From Nostocales cyanobacterium (lineage in GTDB: Bacteria > Cyanobacteriota > Cyanobacteriia > Cyanobacteriales > Nostocaceae), in the NCBI GenBank assembly GCA_004292695.1, contig RDXV01000042.1, positions 1 to 32,820 of the forward strand: a stretch of 32,820 nucleotides of DNA, given 5' to 3'. Positions 8,189 through 16,900 of the stretch are shown piece by piece (the first letter of the stretch is position 1; each line of letters starts with the position of its first letter). The position numbers were made by a program, and so were the translations under genes. The notes below the pieces were generated by a model that saw only the letters and a list, made by a program, of their open reading frames with translations, did not search any database and had not been told where the DNA came from.

Positions 8189-9046
8189 ATGACTAAAAAT
8201 GCTCTATTTATAGGTTTAATTACCTTGGATATTATCTATCTTGCCCCATCACCACCACAGTCAAATCAAAAATTAGTGGCTAATGATTATACCTTAGCAG
8301 CCGGTGGACCTGCTACCAATGCCTCAGTGACATTTAGTTATTTAGGCAACCAAGCAAAACTACTAGGTGTACTAGGTTCACACCCCATACAAAAACTGAT
8401 TACAGCAGATTTATTAAAATTCAGGATCAAGGTTATTGATTTAAGTACATTTACGCAAGAATCTCCGCCAGTATCATCAATCACGGTGACAGAAAGTACA
8501 GGAGAAAGGGCTGTAATTTCTATTAATGCTGTTAAAACCCAAGGGGAGATTAATTCCATTCCCGCAGATATCTTAGACAACATTGATCTAATATTAATTG
8601 ACGGGCATCAAATGGCGGTTAGTAAATTTATCGCTGAAAATGCAAAAAATCAAAATATTCCTGTTGTCATTGATGGAGGGAGTTGGAAACCTGGTTTTGA
8701 GGAGATATTACCCTTTGTAGATTATGCCATTTGTTCAGCTAATTTTTACCCACCCAACTGCCACAATAAAACAGAAGTTTTCAATTATTTACAGAGTTTT
8801 AAAATACCCCATATAGCTATTACCTGCGGTGAACAACCCATAGAATACATTAGTAACAATAATATAGGTTTGATTGATGTTCCTAAAATTAAAACGGTTG
8901 ATACATTAGGTGCTGGTGATATTTTTCATGGGGCATTTTGTCATTATATTTTACAAACAAATTTTATTGATGCTTTGGCATTAGCTAGTAATATTGCTGG
9001 TAGAGCTTGTCAATATTTTGGTTCACGACGTTGGATGGAAAAATAA
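8189..9046 (+). CDS. PfkB-family sugar kinase
   Basis: A 285-residue ribokinase/PfkB-type kinase transferring phosphate from ATP to a sugar or nucleoside. The N-terminal substrate-binding signature appears as LAAGGPATNASVTFSYLG (about residues 35-52). The C-terminal signature TVDTLGAGDIFHGAF (about 236-250) contains the catalytic Asp and the anion hole GAGD. Length fits the family. Substrate cannot be read from sequence. The start ATG at 8189 follows a poor ribosome-binding site. It is followed by a 9-bp tandem repeat that begins within its last codons. Confidence 0.88.
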   Translation: MTKNALFIGLITLDIIYLAPSPPQSNQKLVANDYTLAAGGPATNASVTFSYLGNQAKLLGVLGSHPIQKLITADLLKFRIKVIDLSTFTQESPPVSSITVTESTGERAVISINAVKTQGEINSIPADILDNIDLILIDGHQMAVSKFIAENAKNQNIPVVIDGGSWKPGFEEILPFVDYAICSANFYPPNCHNKTEVFNYLQSFKIPHIAITCGEQPIEYISNNNIGLIDVPKIKTVDTLGAGDIFHGAFCHYILQTNFIDALALASNIAGRACQYFGSRRWMEK

Positions 9047-9073
9047 GAAAAATAAGAAAAATAAGAAAAATAA
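9039..9073. repeat. 9-bp tandem repeat (AATAAGAAA)
   Basis: About four copies of AATAAGAAA overlap the last codons and stop of the sugar kinase gene and run into the spacer. Confidence 0.8.
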
Positions 9074-9143
9074 ATAATAGGGAAATAGCTATGCTACATC
9101 CCTATATTTACGAGTATGTGATATCTGATCTGATATCTAAATA

Positions 9144-9551
9144 TTAGGCACGGGGAGCATGAAAAGTATCCCAAGCGGCTTTAGCTGCATCTTGAAGGCG
9201 ATCGCCTAAAGTGGAAAGTTCATGAAATAAAGAATGCCAATTTTTCTCAGTTTCTTCCTGAATAGTTTTCCAAGCATTTTCTAATTTATCTCGTTCAATT
9301 AATTTCTCTCCCTCAATGGCTTCTTTGGCTTGGCGCACAGCATTCAAATATGTATCACGGGTAAGAGTGCCAGCAGATTCAGCTTCAGCCTGAGCGCGTT
9401 TTTTGATAGCTTCAATTAATGATTTTGTAGCTTGTTTAACTTCGTCTGTTTCTCCTACCATTTCTGTTTCTACTATGTCGCTAGTTTGGGAATTGACTTC
9501 TACAATTGCTGAAGATTCAAATGCTGAAGATTCAAAGTTGTTATTAGTCAT
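9144..9551 (-). CDS. Conserved cyanobacterial coiled-coil protein, unknown function
   Basis: A 135-residue, strongly charged, predicted all-helical protein. After a low-complexity acidic N-terminus containing a direct FESSA duplication, residues about 35-125 form amphipathic helices (KSLIEAIKKRAQAEAESAG, then AVRQAKEAIEGEKLIERDK) with conserved tryptophans near the end (NAWKTI, NWHSLFHEL). There is no signal peptide or membrane segment. I do not recognise a named family and make no function call. The start ATG at 9551 is the first in frame. It lies between a sugar kinase on the opposite strand and htpX upstream. Confidence 0.7.
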   Translation of the reverse strand: MTNNNFESSAFESSAIVEVNSQTSDIVETEMVGETDEVKQATKSLIEAIKKRAQAEAESAGTLTRDTYLNAVRQAKEAIEGEKLIERDKLENAWKTIQEETEKNWHSLFHELSTLGDRLQDAAKAAWDTFHAPRA

Positions 9552-9579
9552 AATTCACACATCCTAATTTGTAAGTATT

Positions 9580-9604
9580 CAGCCATCAGCTATTAGCCAT
9601 CAGC
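9580..9604. repeat. Short tandem repeat (AGCCATCAGCTATT)
   Basis: About two copies of an AGCCATCAGCTATT unit, itself built from related heptamers, in the spacer before the coiled-coil protein gene. Confidence 0.65.
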
Positions 9605-9710
9605 TTTAAAGATTGAAATAAAAAGAAAGGTGAAAAAATCAGCAGTGTGTAACTTGATTGTGTCACTTTTCTAAAATTAATAATTCTCAATCTTCGTTTT
9701 TGCTATTATT

Positions 9711-9743
9711 AGCTGATTACTGATTACTGATTACTGATAGCTG
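9711..9743. repeat. STRR heptamer repeat (TGATTAC) forming the htpX 3' end
   Basis: Three tandem copies of TGATTAC plus flanking partial copies. On the minus strand the repeat encodes the final residues LSVISNQ and the stop codon of HtpX. Confidence 0.85.
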
Positions 9744-10589
9744 CTGTTCTAATTTGATTAATGCCTCCACCCGTGCTTCAGTTGCTGGGTGACTAGAAAA
9801 CAAATTACCTAAAAATTGACTAGAAATGGGATGAATAATTAACAATGGTTCAAAGGCTGGATTAGCAGTGAAAGGCATTTGTCTGGCTGTTGCTTCTAGT
9901 CTTTGTAAAGCTCTGGCTAAAGCACGGGGATTTCCTGTTAATTTAGCAGCACCAGCATCAGCGGAAAATTCTCTAGTTCGAGAAATTGCTAATTGAATTA
10001 TTGTAGCAGCTACGGGAGCAAGTATGACGGTTAATAGAATTCCTAAAGGATTTCCACCTCTGTCATTATCCCTTGAACCACCGAAAAACCAAAGGCTATA
10101 ACTTAACATTTGTGCTAAGAAAGAAATTGCACCGGCGACTGTGGCAGCTACAGCTTGAGTAAGGGTATCACGATTAATAATATGGGTAAGTTCGTGGGCA
10201 ATTACTCCTTCTAATTCATCCTCTGGTAAGATGTTTAAAATCCCTTCTGTGACTGCTACTGCTGCGTGTTCTGGATCTCTACCAGTAGCGAAGGCGTTAG
10301 CAGTTTGACTGGGAACAATATACACTCTGGGCATGGGAATATTAGCGCGGTTAGAGAGTTTTTCTACTATGCGATAAAGTCCAGGTGCTTGGGTTTCACT
10401 GACTGGTTGAGCCTGATAAACAGCAAGGGCAATTTTATCAGATTGATACCAAGAAAATAAGTTAGTAACTGCTGCTAAAGCAATGCCAAAGATCAAGCCT
10501 CCAGTACCACCAATTACCCAGTAACTAATGGCAATTAATAAGCCACTCAGTGCAGCTAATAAAGCTGCGGTTTTGAATTGATTTCCCAT
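9717..10589 (-). CDS. htpX: M48-family zinc metalloprotease HtpX
   Basis: A 290-residue inner-membrane protease of the quality-control type that cleaves misfolded membrane proteins on the cytoplasmic side. The zinc motif HELTHIINRD has HExxH at residues 132-136. The third ligand is expected in the SRTREFSADAGAA stretch near 205. Two hydrophobic segments open the protein (about 7-45) and two follow the zinc motif (about 145-200), matching HtpX topology. The last seven residues (LSVISNQ) are encoded by a heptamer tandem repeat, so the native C-terminus has been altered. ATG at 10589 follows an AGGAGAT-type site. Probably monocistronic. Confidence 0.93.
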   Translation of the reverse strand: MGNQFKTAALLAALSGLLIAISYWVIGGTGGLIFGIALAAVTNLFSWYQSDKIALAVYQAQPVSETQAPGLYRIVEKLSNRANIPMPRVYIVPSQTANAFATGRDPEHAAVAVTEGILNILPEDELEGVIAHELTHIINRDTLTQAVAATVAGAISFLAQMLSYSLWFFGGSRDNDRGGNPLGILLTVILAPVAATIIQLAISRTREFSADAGAAKLTGNPRALARALQRLEATARQMPFTANPAFEPLLIIHPISSQFLGNLFSSHPATEARVEALIKLEQQLSVISNQ

Positions 10590-11822
10590 ATTTATATCTC
10601 CTGTTTATGGATTATGGTTTTGTTTAATGTTTACGCAATATTTGGTTTAATTTAGCTTTGCTCCTATTGTATCAAGTTGCCCTAAAAGATACAGTGATGA
10701 AAACCTCTCACCTAAGTACGGTTTTCCCATAGGTAATAATTCAGGATTACGCAATTACCCATTGGTATTTAACCTGTTAATTTGTCAACGGTGGGATCTA
10801 TAAATCCTAAAATTGTGCAGTGATTTACAGATAAATTATTAAAGGATAATGTTTTACAATACCGTTATTGAGTATGATTTTGATTCCGATTGACAATAAT
10901 TACAGGTAATCAATCATATCCCTGATTTCTGTGCAGGTGATGTTAATAAATTGTGAGTTGATCCTAGAAGTCAGGGATGATGAAAAGATCCGTAGGTGCG
11001 TCAGGCTACAATACCTAGTTTTTTCAAAAAAAATAAATAAAATATCTGTTTTCTATCCGAACGCTTACATATTATTTAGGATAAAAAATTTAGTCTCGCA
11101 CACAGATGACACTAAAGATAGATGTGATTTTTTTTATTTTATTTATGCTTTGCTTGAGTAATTGTTCAATATAATTAAATGCAAAAATTAGGATATTATG
11201 TTTGTACCTATGGATAGAAAAAGCTAAAGATTTAGCCGCTAATGAATAACTTTTTATACCGGATTTTAAAAATTAATAGTATGTTTAATCATCTATCTAT
11301 AAGTATATTAATAATGATAAATTCTCCGATTTTTAAACTAAAGTATTTGTACAAAAAATATAAAGTTGTTGTAAGATGAATATGAAGATTCAGTAAACTG
11401 AAGATGTAAACCACATATCGAGAAATATTAGGTGTCGGTGAAATGGAAAAATAACATCATCTGAGTTTGGGTAACACCAGTAACTCTCAAAAACAACAGA
11501 TTGAAAATAAATGAGGTACAGATGTTAATTATAAATCGTTGCAGTTTAAGGTGATTAATATAACCTATTGTCTTATGAAGATAGTGTTGGGAAAATAGGG
11601 GGTTTCTCAACTAAAACTAATAGTTTTTTCCACAGTATTATGTGTGGAACAGTTCTTAATGTTTGGATATTTTTTGTGGTTTTTAGTGATAAATTCAAGC
11701 AAGATTTATATATTTGTATAGGTGTTTTACCAGGGAATGTATTGATTAGAGGCTGACTTAATTAATAGAAATCAGGGATACATTTAGCAAAAAGTTAACG
11801 CATTCGATAACTGGTAAAAAAT
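10590..11822. other. Long intergenic region with no convincing gene
   Basis: About 1.2 kb, A/T-rich. Short frames here lack ribosome-binding sites and recognisable composition, and I reject them. The only structured item is the inverted-repeat element at 10917-10979. The last few hundred bases must carry the promoter for the exporter operon that starts at 11823, but I could not place a convincing -35/-10 pair. Confidence 0.6.
10917..10979. repeat. Small inverted-repeat element, divergent copy
   Basis: A 63-bp element with ends TATCCCTGATTTCT and AGAAGTCAGGGAT, which pair with each other. The outer arms match the 64-bp elements at 28041-28104 and 28531-28594, but the interior has diverged. 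No coding capacity. Confidence 0.65.
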
Positions 11823-12437
11823 ATGTCATTTTCTTCTTATATCCATGAATTTGCTCATGTTGATGAGCCACAAAAAAGCAGATTTTTAACATCTTTTCAA
11901 CGCAAGACATTGTTAAAAAACCTACAAAGTAATTTACAACCAGAATATCAGCGTAGAATTGAAATAATTCTGTTAGCAGATATGGGAAAATCTCAAGCTG
12001 CTATCTGTGAAATTATCGGCTGTTCCCAGGAAATGGCCAGATATTGGAGTGGAATAGCTGAAGCGGGAATGGCTCATAAATGGCATGAAAGAAAAATCGG
12101 TCGCCCCAAGATAGTTAATGATGAATATTTAGCAAGATTGAAAGAATTAGTCAGTAATAGTCCCCGTGAGTATGGCTATGCTTTTAGTTCTTGGACAGCA
12201 CGATGGTTGAGTAAACATTTAGCTAAGGAATTAGGAATTGAAATTAGCGATCGCCATATCAATCGCTTACTAAAACAAATGGGACTTTCCACTAAATCAC
12301 AATCTTCTTCTAACCAAATGAATGCAGAAAATCAGGATAGTAATATCATAATTAGTGATTTAAAATCTCAAAATTTGAACTCTCAATCTGAGCCTATTTT
12401 CAGTTGGTCATTTAATTCAGTTACCAACCATAATTAG
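11823..12437 (+). CDS. HTH regulator derived from an IS630-type DNA-binding domain
   Basis: A 204-residue protein. Residues about 40-80 (RIEIILLADMGKSQAAICEI, then GCSQEMARYWSGIAEAG) form a helix-turn-helix. Residues about 92-155 (GRPKIVNDEYLARLKELV, then ISDRHINRLLKQMGL) form a winged-helix domain of the kind at the N-terminus of IS630/Tc1-type transposases. The DDE catalytic domain is absent; instead a polar, Ser/Asn-rich tail follows. It ends 24 bp before the exporter gene, so the two are likely co-transcribed. I infer a domesticated DNA-binding protein regulating the peptide locus. A truncated transposase remnant is the alternative, but the complete frame and operon position argue against it. 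Confidence 0.7.
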   Translation: MSFSSYIHEFAHVDEPQKSRFLTSFQRKTLLKNLQSNLQPEYQRRIEIILLADMGKSQAAICEIIGCSQEMARYWSGIAEAGMAHKWHERKIGRPKIVNDEYLARLKELVSNSPREYGYAFSSWTARWLSKHLAKELGIEISDRHINRLLKQMGLSTKSQSSSNQMNAENQDSNIIISDLKSQNLNSQSEPIFSWSFNSVTNHN

Positions 12438-12461
12438 TATTTTATTTTGGGGAATCAAGTA

Positions 12462-15200
12462 ATGAAATCAAATTTATATGGTTTTTCTAGTGAATATCTA
12501 GAAACAGAGATTACTCACGCTTTAGGTGATTCTCTGTCACCACAGGATTTAAAAAAATGTCTGCAAGCATTAAAAATAATTGAACCACCAATTGCAAAAC
12601 AATTTTGGCAAGCTAAAACTGCAAATCCTGGTATTTATTTAGTTTTAGCAGGTAAAGTCAGATTATTAGATAGTGGAAATAACTTAATTTCTACTTTGAC
12701 ATCTGGATCATATTTTGGTGCAGCAACCTTATTTCCTGACCATAATTTTCCAGATTATGTAGCTAGGGCTGCTGCTAATTTAAAAATTGCCTATTTACCC
12801 CAGAATGTAATTGTTCAATTACCTGGAGCTATAGATCATTTATTCCATCAAGCAGAACAGTTTTCTCAATTAATTACAGGAGAAAATAAAACAGTTGTCC
12901 AACCAATAGCTACTAAAAAAACACTGCAAAATCAAAGTAACATTGAATTAAATCAATCCATAATTCCGTTACCTAAAAAACCAAAACAACGCCAAAAATA
13001 CTTTCCCAGTCCTACAGTTACCGCTGGGAATTGGTGGCGAAAAATTAGTAAACGCTATCCATTTTTTGAACAACAAAGTGCTTCTGACTGTGGTGCAGCT
13101 TGTTTAGTAATGGTGAGTCGTTATTGGGGGAAAAACTTTAGTATTAATAAGTTACGGGATCTCGCTAATGTTAACCGCACAGGGGCGACAATGCGAAGTT
13201 TAAGTGCGGCTGCGGAAAGTATTGGTTTTGTAACTCGTCCGGTAAAAGCTAGTTTAGATAAACTGGCACAACAACCATTACCGGCGATCGCCCATTGGGA
13301 GGGAAAACATTACATAGTCGTCTATGAAATTAACAAAAAACAGGTAATTGTTGCTGATCCAGCTATTGGCCAACGTCAGTTAACCATCAAAGAATTTAAA
13401 GCCGGTTGGACTGGTTATGCACTGTTATTACAACCCACAAAATTACTCCAAGAAACCCCAGAAGTAAATACACCATTTTGGCAACTATTTGATTTAGTCA
13501 AACCCCATTATCGGGTATTAATTGAGGTATTTGCAGCTTCATTGTTAATTCAAATTTTTGGATTAGTTACACCTTTATTTACTCAGTTGTTATTAGATCG
13601 GGTAATTGTTCAAGGTAGCACAATTACTTTGAATACTGTTGGTTTTGGACTATTGATTTTTGGTTTATTTCGCGTAGTAATTAATGGTCTTAGACAATAT
13701 TTATTAGACCATACAGCAAATCGTATTAGTGTATCCTTAATGGTGGGTTTTATTAAACATACATTTCGGTTACCTCTATCATTCTTTGAATCTCGTTATG
13801 TAGGTGACATTATTTCCCGTGTCCAGGAAAATCAAAAAATTCAGAACTTTTTAACTGGGGAAGCTCTGTCTATTATTTTAGATTTACTGACGGTGTTTAT
13901 TTACATGGGATTAATGTTTTGGTATAGCCCACCTCTAGCTTTATTAGTATTAGGTATTGTCCCACCTTTTGTACTTTTAGCCTTGTTTGCTACACCTTTT
14001 CTAAAGCGGATTAGTCGAGAAGTATTTAGTGCCTTAGCTCAAGAAAATAGCTACTTAATTCAAAGTTTATCAGGGATTTCCTCAATTCGTTCAATGGCAA
14101 TTGAACAAACAGTACGCTGGCGGTGGGAAGAACTGTTAAATAATTTAATCAGGAAAACATTTAAGGGGCAAGTTATTAGTAATCAACTCCAGATTATTAG
14201 TTCTACAATTCAATCTTTAGCTACTACTGGCTTACTGTGGTTTGGGGCATGGTTAGTAATTCAAAATCAATTAACTATTGGGCAATTGGTAGCTTTTAAT
14301 ATGCTGTTGGGTAATGTTATTCAACCATTTCAAAGGTTAATTGTTCTATGGAATCAATTACAGGAAGTTGTTGTTTCCACTGAAAGAATTAATGATGTTT
14401 TAGAAGCGGAAGTTGAGGAAGATTTAGTTAACCAACCCAGGCAAACATTACCCAGACTCCAAGGGAGAATTTGTTTTGAAAATGTCACATTTCGCTACCA
14501 TCCAGAAAGTGATATTAACGTTTTAGAAAATCTCAGTTTTGAAATTTTACCAGAGCAAACAGTAGCAGTAGTCGGTAGAAGTGGTTCAGGAAAAACAACA
14601 CTTTCTAAATTAATTTTGGGTTTATACCCAGCGACCGATGGTAGAGTATTAATTGATAATCAAGATGTAACTAGCATTTCCTTAAAATCATTGCGTTCGC
14701 AAATAGGAGTAGTTGATCAAGATACATTTTTATTCGGTGGCACAATTCGAGAAAATTTGAGCATTGCCCACCCAGAAGCCACTTTAGAAGAAATTATTGA
14801 AGCTGCAAAATTAGCAGGTGCTGATGAATTTATTAAACCCATGGCCTTGGGTTATGAAACTGAAATTGGGGAAGGGGGAGGAATGTTATCAGGAGGCCAA
14901 CGTCAACGCCTAGCTATTGCGAGAGCATTATTGGGAAATCCCCGGTTTTTAATATTAGATGAAGCTACCAGCCATTTAGATTCTGAATCAGAAAGAATTA
15001 TTCAGAATAACCTCAAAAAAATTCTCCAAGGGCGCACAAGTTTAATTATTGCCCATCGTCTTTCTACCGTGCGAAATGCAGACCTAATTTTAGTTTTAGA
15101 TCGGGGTGTTTTAGTTGAAAGTGGCAACCATGAACAGTTAATTGCCAAAAAAGGACATTATTACTATCTCAATCAACAACAGTTAACAGTTAACAGTTAA
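12462..15200 (+). CDS. Peptidase-containing ABC exporter with N-terminal cNMP-binding domain
   Basis: A 912-residue inner-membrane exporter that cuts double-glycine leaders and pumps the released peptide. Order: a cyclic-nucleotide-binding-like domain (about 15-125, with GIYLVLAGKVRLL and GSYFGAATLFPD); a C39 peptidase (about 200-325; catalytic Cys in SASDCGAAC, His in GKHYIVVY, Asp in VADPAIG); transmembrane domain (about 340-640); and an ABC ATPase (Walker A GRSGSGKTT about 705, signature LSGGQRQ about 809, Walker B FLILDEATSHLD). ATG at 12462 is chosen because GGGGA lies 7 nt upstream; an in-frame TTG at 12447 overlaps that site. The last residues QLTVNS come from a heptamer repeat. Domain order recalls HetC of Anabaena. 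With HlyD downstream it should export the double-glycine peptides encoded at 20.4-22.2 kb. Confidence 0.93.
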   Translation: MKSNLYGFSSEYLETEITHALGDSLSPQDLKKCLQALKIIEPPIAKQFWQAKTANPGIYLVLAGKVRLLDSGNNLISTLTSGSYFGAATLFPDHNFPDYVARAAANLKIAYLPQNVIVQLPGAIDHLFHQAEQFSQLITGENKTVVQPIATKKTLQNQSNIELNQSIIPLPKKPKQRQKYFPSPTVTAGNWWRKISKRYPFFEQQSASDCGAACLVMVSRYWGKNFSINKLRDLANVNRTGATMRSLSAAAESIGFVTRPVKASLDKLAQQPLPAIAHWEGKHYIVVYEINKKQVIVADPAIGQRQLTIKEFKAGWTGYALLLQPTKLLQETPEVNTPFWQLFDLVKPHYRVLIEVFAASLLIQIFGLVTPLFTQLLLDRVIVQGSTITLNTVGFGLLIFGLFRVVINGLRQYLLDHTANRISVSLMVGFIKHTFRLPLSFFESRYVGDIISRVQENQKIQNFLTGEALSIILDLLTVFIYMGLMFWYSPPLALLVLGIVPPFVLLALFATPFLKRISREVFSALAQENSYLIQSLSGISSIRSMAIEQTVRWRWEELLNNLIRKTFKGQVISNQLQIISSTIQSLATTGLLWFGAWLVIQNQLTIGQLVAFNMLLGNVIQPFQRLIVLWNQLQEVVVSTERINDVLEAEVEEDLVNQPRQTLPRLQGRICFENVTFRYHPESDINVLENLSFEILPEQTVAVVGRSGSGKTTLSKLILGLYPATDGRVLIDNQDVTSISLKSLRSQIGVVDQDTFLFGGTIRENLSIAHPEATLEEIIEAAKLAGADEFIKPMALGYETEIGEGGGMLSGGQRQRLAIARALLGNPRFLILDEATSHLDSESERIIQNNLKKILQGRTSLIIAHRLSTVRNADLILVLDRGVLVESGNHEQLIAKKGHYYYLNQQQLTVNS

Positions 15201-15234
15201 CAGTTATCAATTATCAGTTATTAGTTATCAGTTA
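15181..15234. repeat. STRR heptamer repeat (CAGTTAA/CAGTTAT)
   Basis: About seven imperfect copies of CAGTTA(A/T) start inside the last codons of the exporter gene, supply its stop codon, and fill most of the spacer to the HlyD gene. Confidence 0.85.
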
Positions 15235-15282
15235 AATGGTTGGTAAATTTTTAGCATTTTTAATTCTTCATTTAAGTTAGTT

Positions 15283-16818
15283 ATGCCACAATCAACATAT
15301 CATTCTTCATCCTCATCATTTTCTATATCCAATCAGATAGATAGTGATATTCTTGAATATGAAAAAGAACAACAAGTTCAAGATCAAGAACATGATTGGT
15401 TTTATGGTACAGAAGAATTACTAGATTCTTTACCCAAAGTATGGACGAGATCCATGCTGTATTTAATCATTGGTTTTACCACCTTTGCTTTGCCTTGGGC
15501 AATGTTTTCTAAAGTAGATGAAACTGGCAATGCTATGGGCAGAATAGAACCTAAAGGTGCAACTCAAAAACTAGATAGTAGAGTGACTGGAAGTGTAATT
15601 GCTGTTAATTTTCAAGAAGGAGAGACTGTTAAAGCTGGACAGGTTTTAATGGAAATGGATTCTGATATTTTGCGGGCAGAAATCCAACAAGCACAAGCTC
15701 AATTAGATGGTTTAGTTAATCGTCAATCTCAATTAGAATTACTCAAGAATCAAGTATTACTAGCAATTAATATTCAAGAACAGCAAAATCAATCTCAACA
15801 ATTAGAAAAATTAGCTCAACTCAGTCAAGCAAGGGAAAATTTAAGTGCCAAACAAAGGGCTTACAATTTACAGAAATTAGAACAAATGACTCAAGTTGAA
15901 CAAGCAAAACATAACATCAACACTAGCAAAACTGCTTATAGGTTGGCTATAAGTAGATTAAATCGAGATTTGTTGGAGGTACAGCGTTATCGGTTGCTGT
16001 TAGAAGAAGGCGCAATTTCTCAAATTAAAATAGTAGAATTAGAAAAGACAGCCGAAGATAGTCAGCGGTTACAATCTGAATCCCAAGCTAATATTAAACT
16101 AGCCAATTTAAGACTACAGGAAGAATTGAACCGTTATAAATCAATGATGGCTCAATCTCAGTCAGAAATAGAACAGGCAAAATTGCAGTTACAGGAACAA
16201 GAAAATAGTTATCAAAGTTTATTACAGGCAGGGAAATTAACTTTATTGAAAAATCAAGAACAACTCAAAGATATTCAGTCACAAATTACTAATATTAAAT
16301 CAGAAATTGCCCAAAATCAGAGTAGGATTAAATCTTTAGAACTGCAATTACAACAGCGAATAGTGCGATCTCCCATTGATGGTACTATCTTTGCATTAGC
16401 AGTTAAAAAACCAGGTGCGGTAGTTCAACCAGGACAAATGATTGCCCAAATTGCACCCAAAGGTTCTACTCTAATTTTAAAAGCACAAATGCCTAGTCAA
16501 CAAAGTGGTTTTGTAAAAGTAGGAATGCCAGTAAAAATTAAGTTTGATGCTTACCCTTTCCAAGAATATGGCATTAGTAAAGGTTACATTACCTGGATTT
16601 CTCCTGATACTCAAATTGATGAAAATAGCCGCAATCAGATAGAAACATATCAGCTAGAAATAGCCTTAGAACAACCTTATATTCAAGTGGGTGATCAACG
16701 TGTTCCTCTCACTCCTGGACAAACTGCAACAGCAGAAGTAATTATTCGTCAACGGCGTGTAATAGACTTTATTTTAGATCCATTTAAAAAACTGCAACAT
16801 AATGGTTTAAATCTTTAA
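15283..16818 (+). CDS. HlyD-family membrane fusion (adaptor) protein
   Basis: A 511-residue periplasmic adaptor that links the ABC exporter to an outer-membrane channel. A cytoplasmic N-terminus (1-55) precedes one membrane helix (about 57-75, LYLIIGFTTFALPWAMF). The lipoyl/barrel-sandwich half-motif SRVTGSVIAVNFQEGETV follows at about 100-118. A long Gln/Glu-rich coiled-coil hairpin spans about 130-355. The second half-motif RIVRSPIDGTIFALAVKKPG comes next, then a beta-barrel and a C-terminal ending typical of the family. The gene is 82 bp after the exporter, with the tandem repeat between, so they very probably form one type-I-like secretion unit. No TolC-like gene is in the window, so a shared outer-membrane channel is expected. 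Confidence 0.92.
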   Translation: MPQSTYHSSSSSFSISNQIDSDILEYEKEQQVQDQEHDWFYGTEELLDSLPKVWTRSMLYLIIGFTTFALPWAMFSKVDETGNAMGRIEPKGATQKLDSRVTGSVIAVNFQEGETVKAGQVLMEMDSDILRAEIQQAQAQLDGLVNRQSQLELLKNQVLLAINIQEQQNQSQQLEKLAQLSQARENLSAKQRAYNLQKLEQMTQVEQAKHNINTSKTAYRLAISRLNRDLLEVQRYRLLLEEGAISQIKIVELEKTAEDSQRLQSESQANIKLANLRLQEELNRYKSMMAQSQSEIEQAKLQLQEQENSYQSLLQAGKLTLLKNQEQLKDIQSQITNIKSEIAQNQSRIKSLELQLQQRIVRSPIDGTIFALAVKKPGAVVQPGQMIAQIAPKGSTLILKAQMPSQQSGFVKVGMPVKIKFDAYPFQEYGISKGYITWISPDTQIDENSRNQIETYQLEIALEQPYIQVGDQRVPLTPGQTATAEVIIRQRRVIDFILDPFKKLQHNGLNL

Positions 16819-16900
16819 TAAAGTTGCTAATTGGTGATGAGTGATTGGCAACAAATGTGAAAATTGCATATTTACATCATATTTACATAGGGAGAAAATC

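Noticed and set aside
10931-11161. Open frame of 76 codons in the long intergenic region
   Set aside because: Starts inside the 63-bp inverted-repeat element, has low-complexity A/T-driven composition, and has no recognisable motif.
11428-11756. Two short overlapping frames (minus 11428-11610, plus 11568-11756) upstream of the exporter operon
   Set aside because: Considered as extra precursor peptides, but neither has a double-glycine leader, a good ribosome-binding site or plausible composition.
12462-15200. Naming the exporter hetC
   Set aside because: Domain order is similar and a HetP-family gene is near, but the gene order (HlyD, isomerase) differs from hetC-hetP and the protein is shorter than HetC as I recall it. 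A paralogue is more likely.
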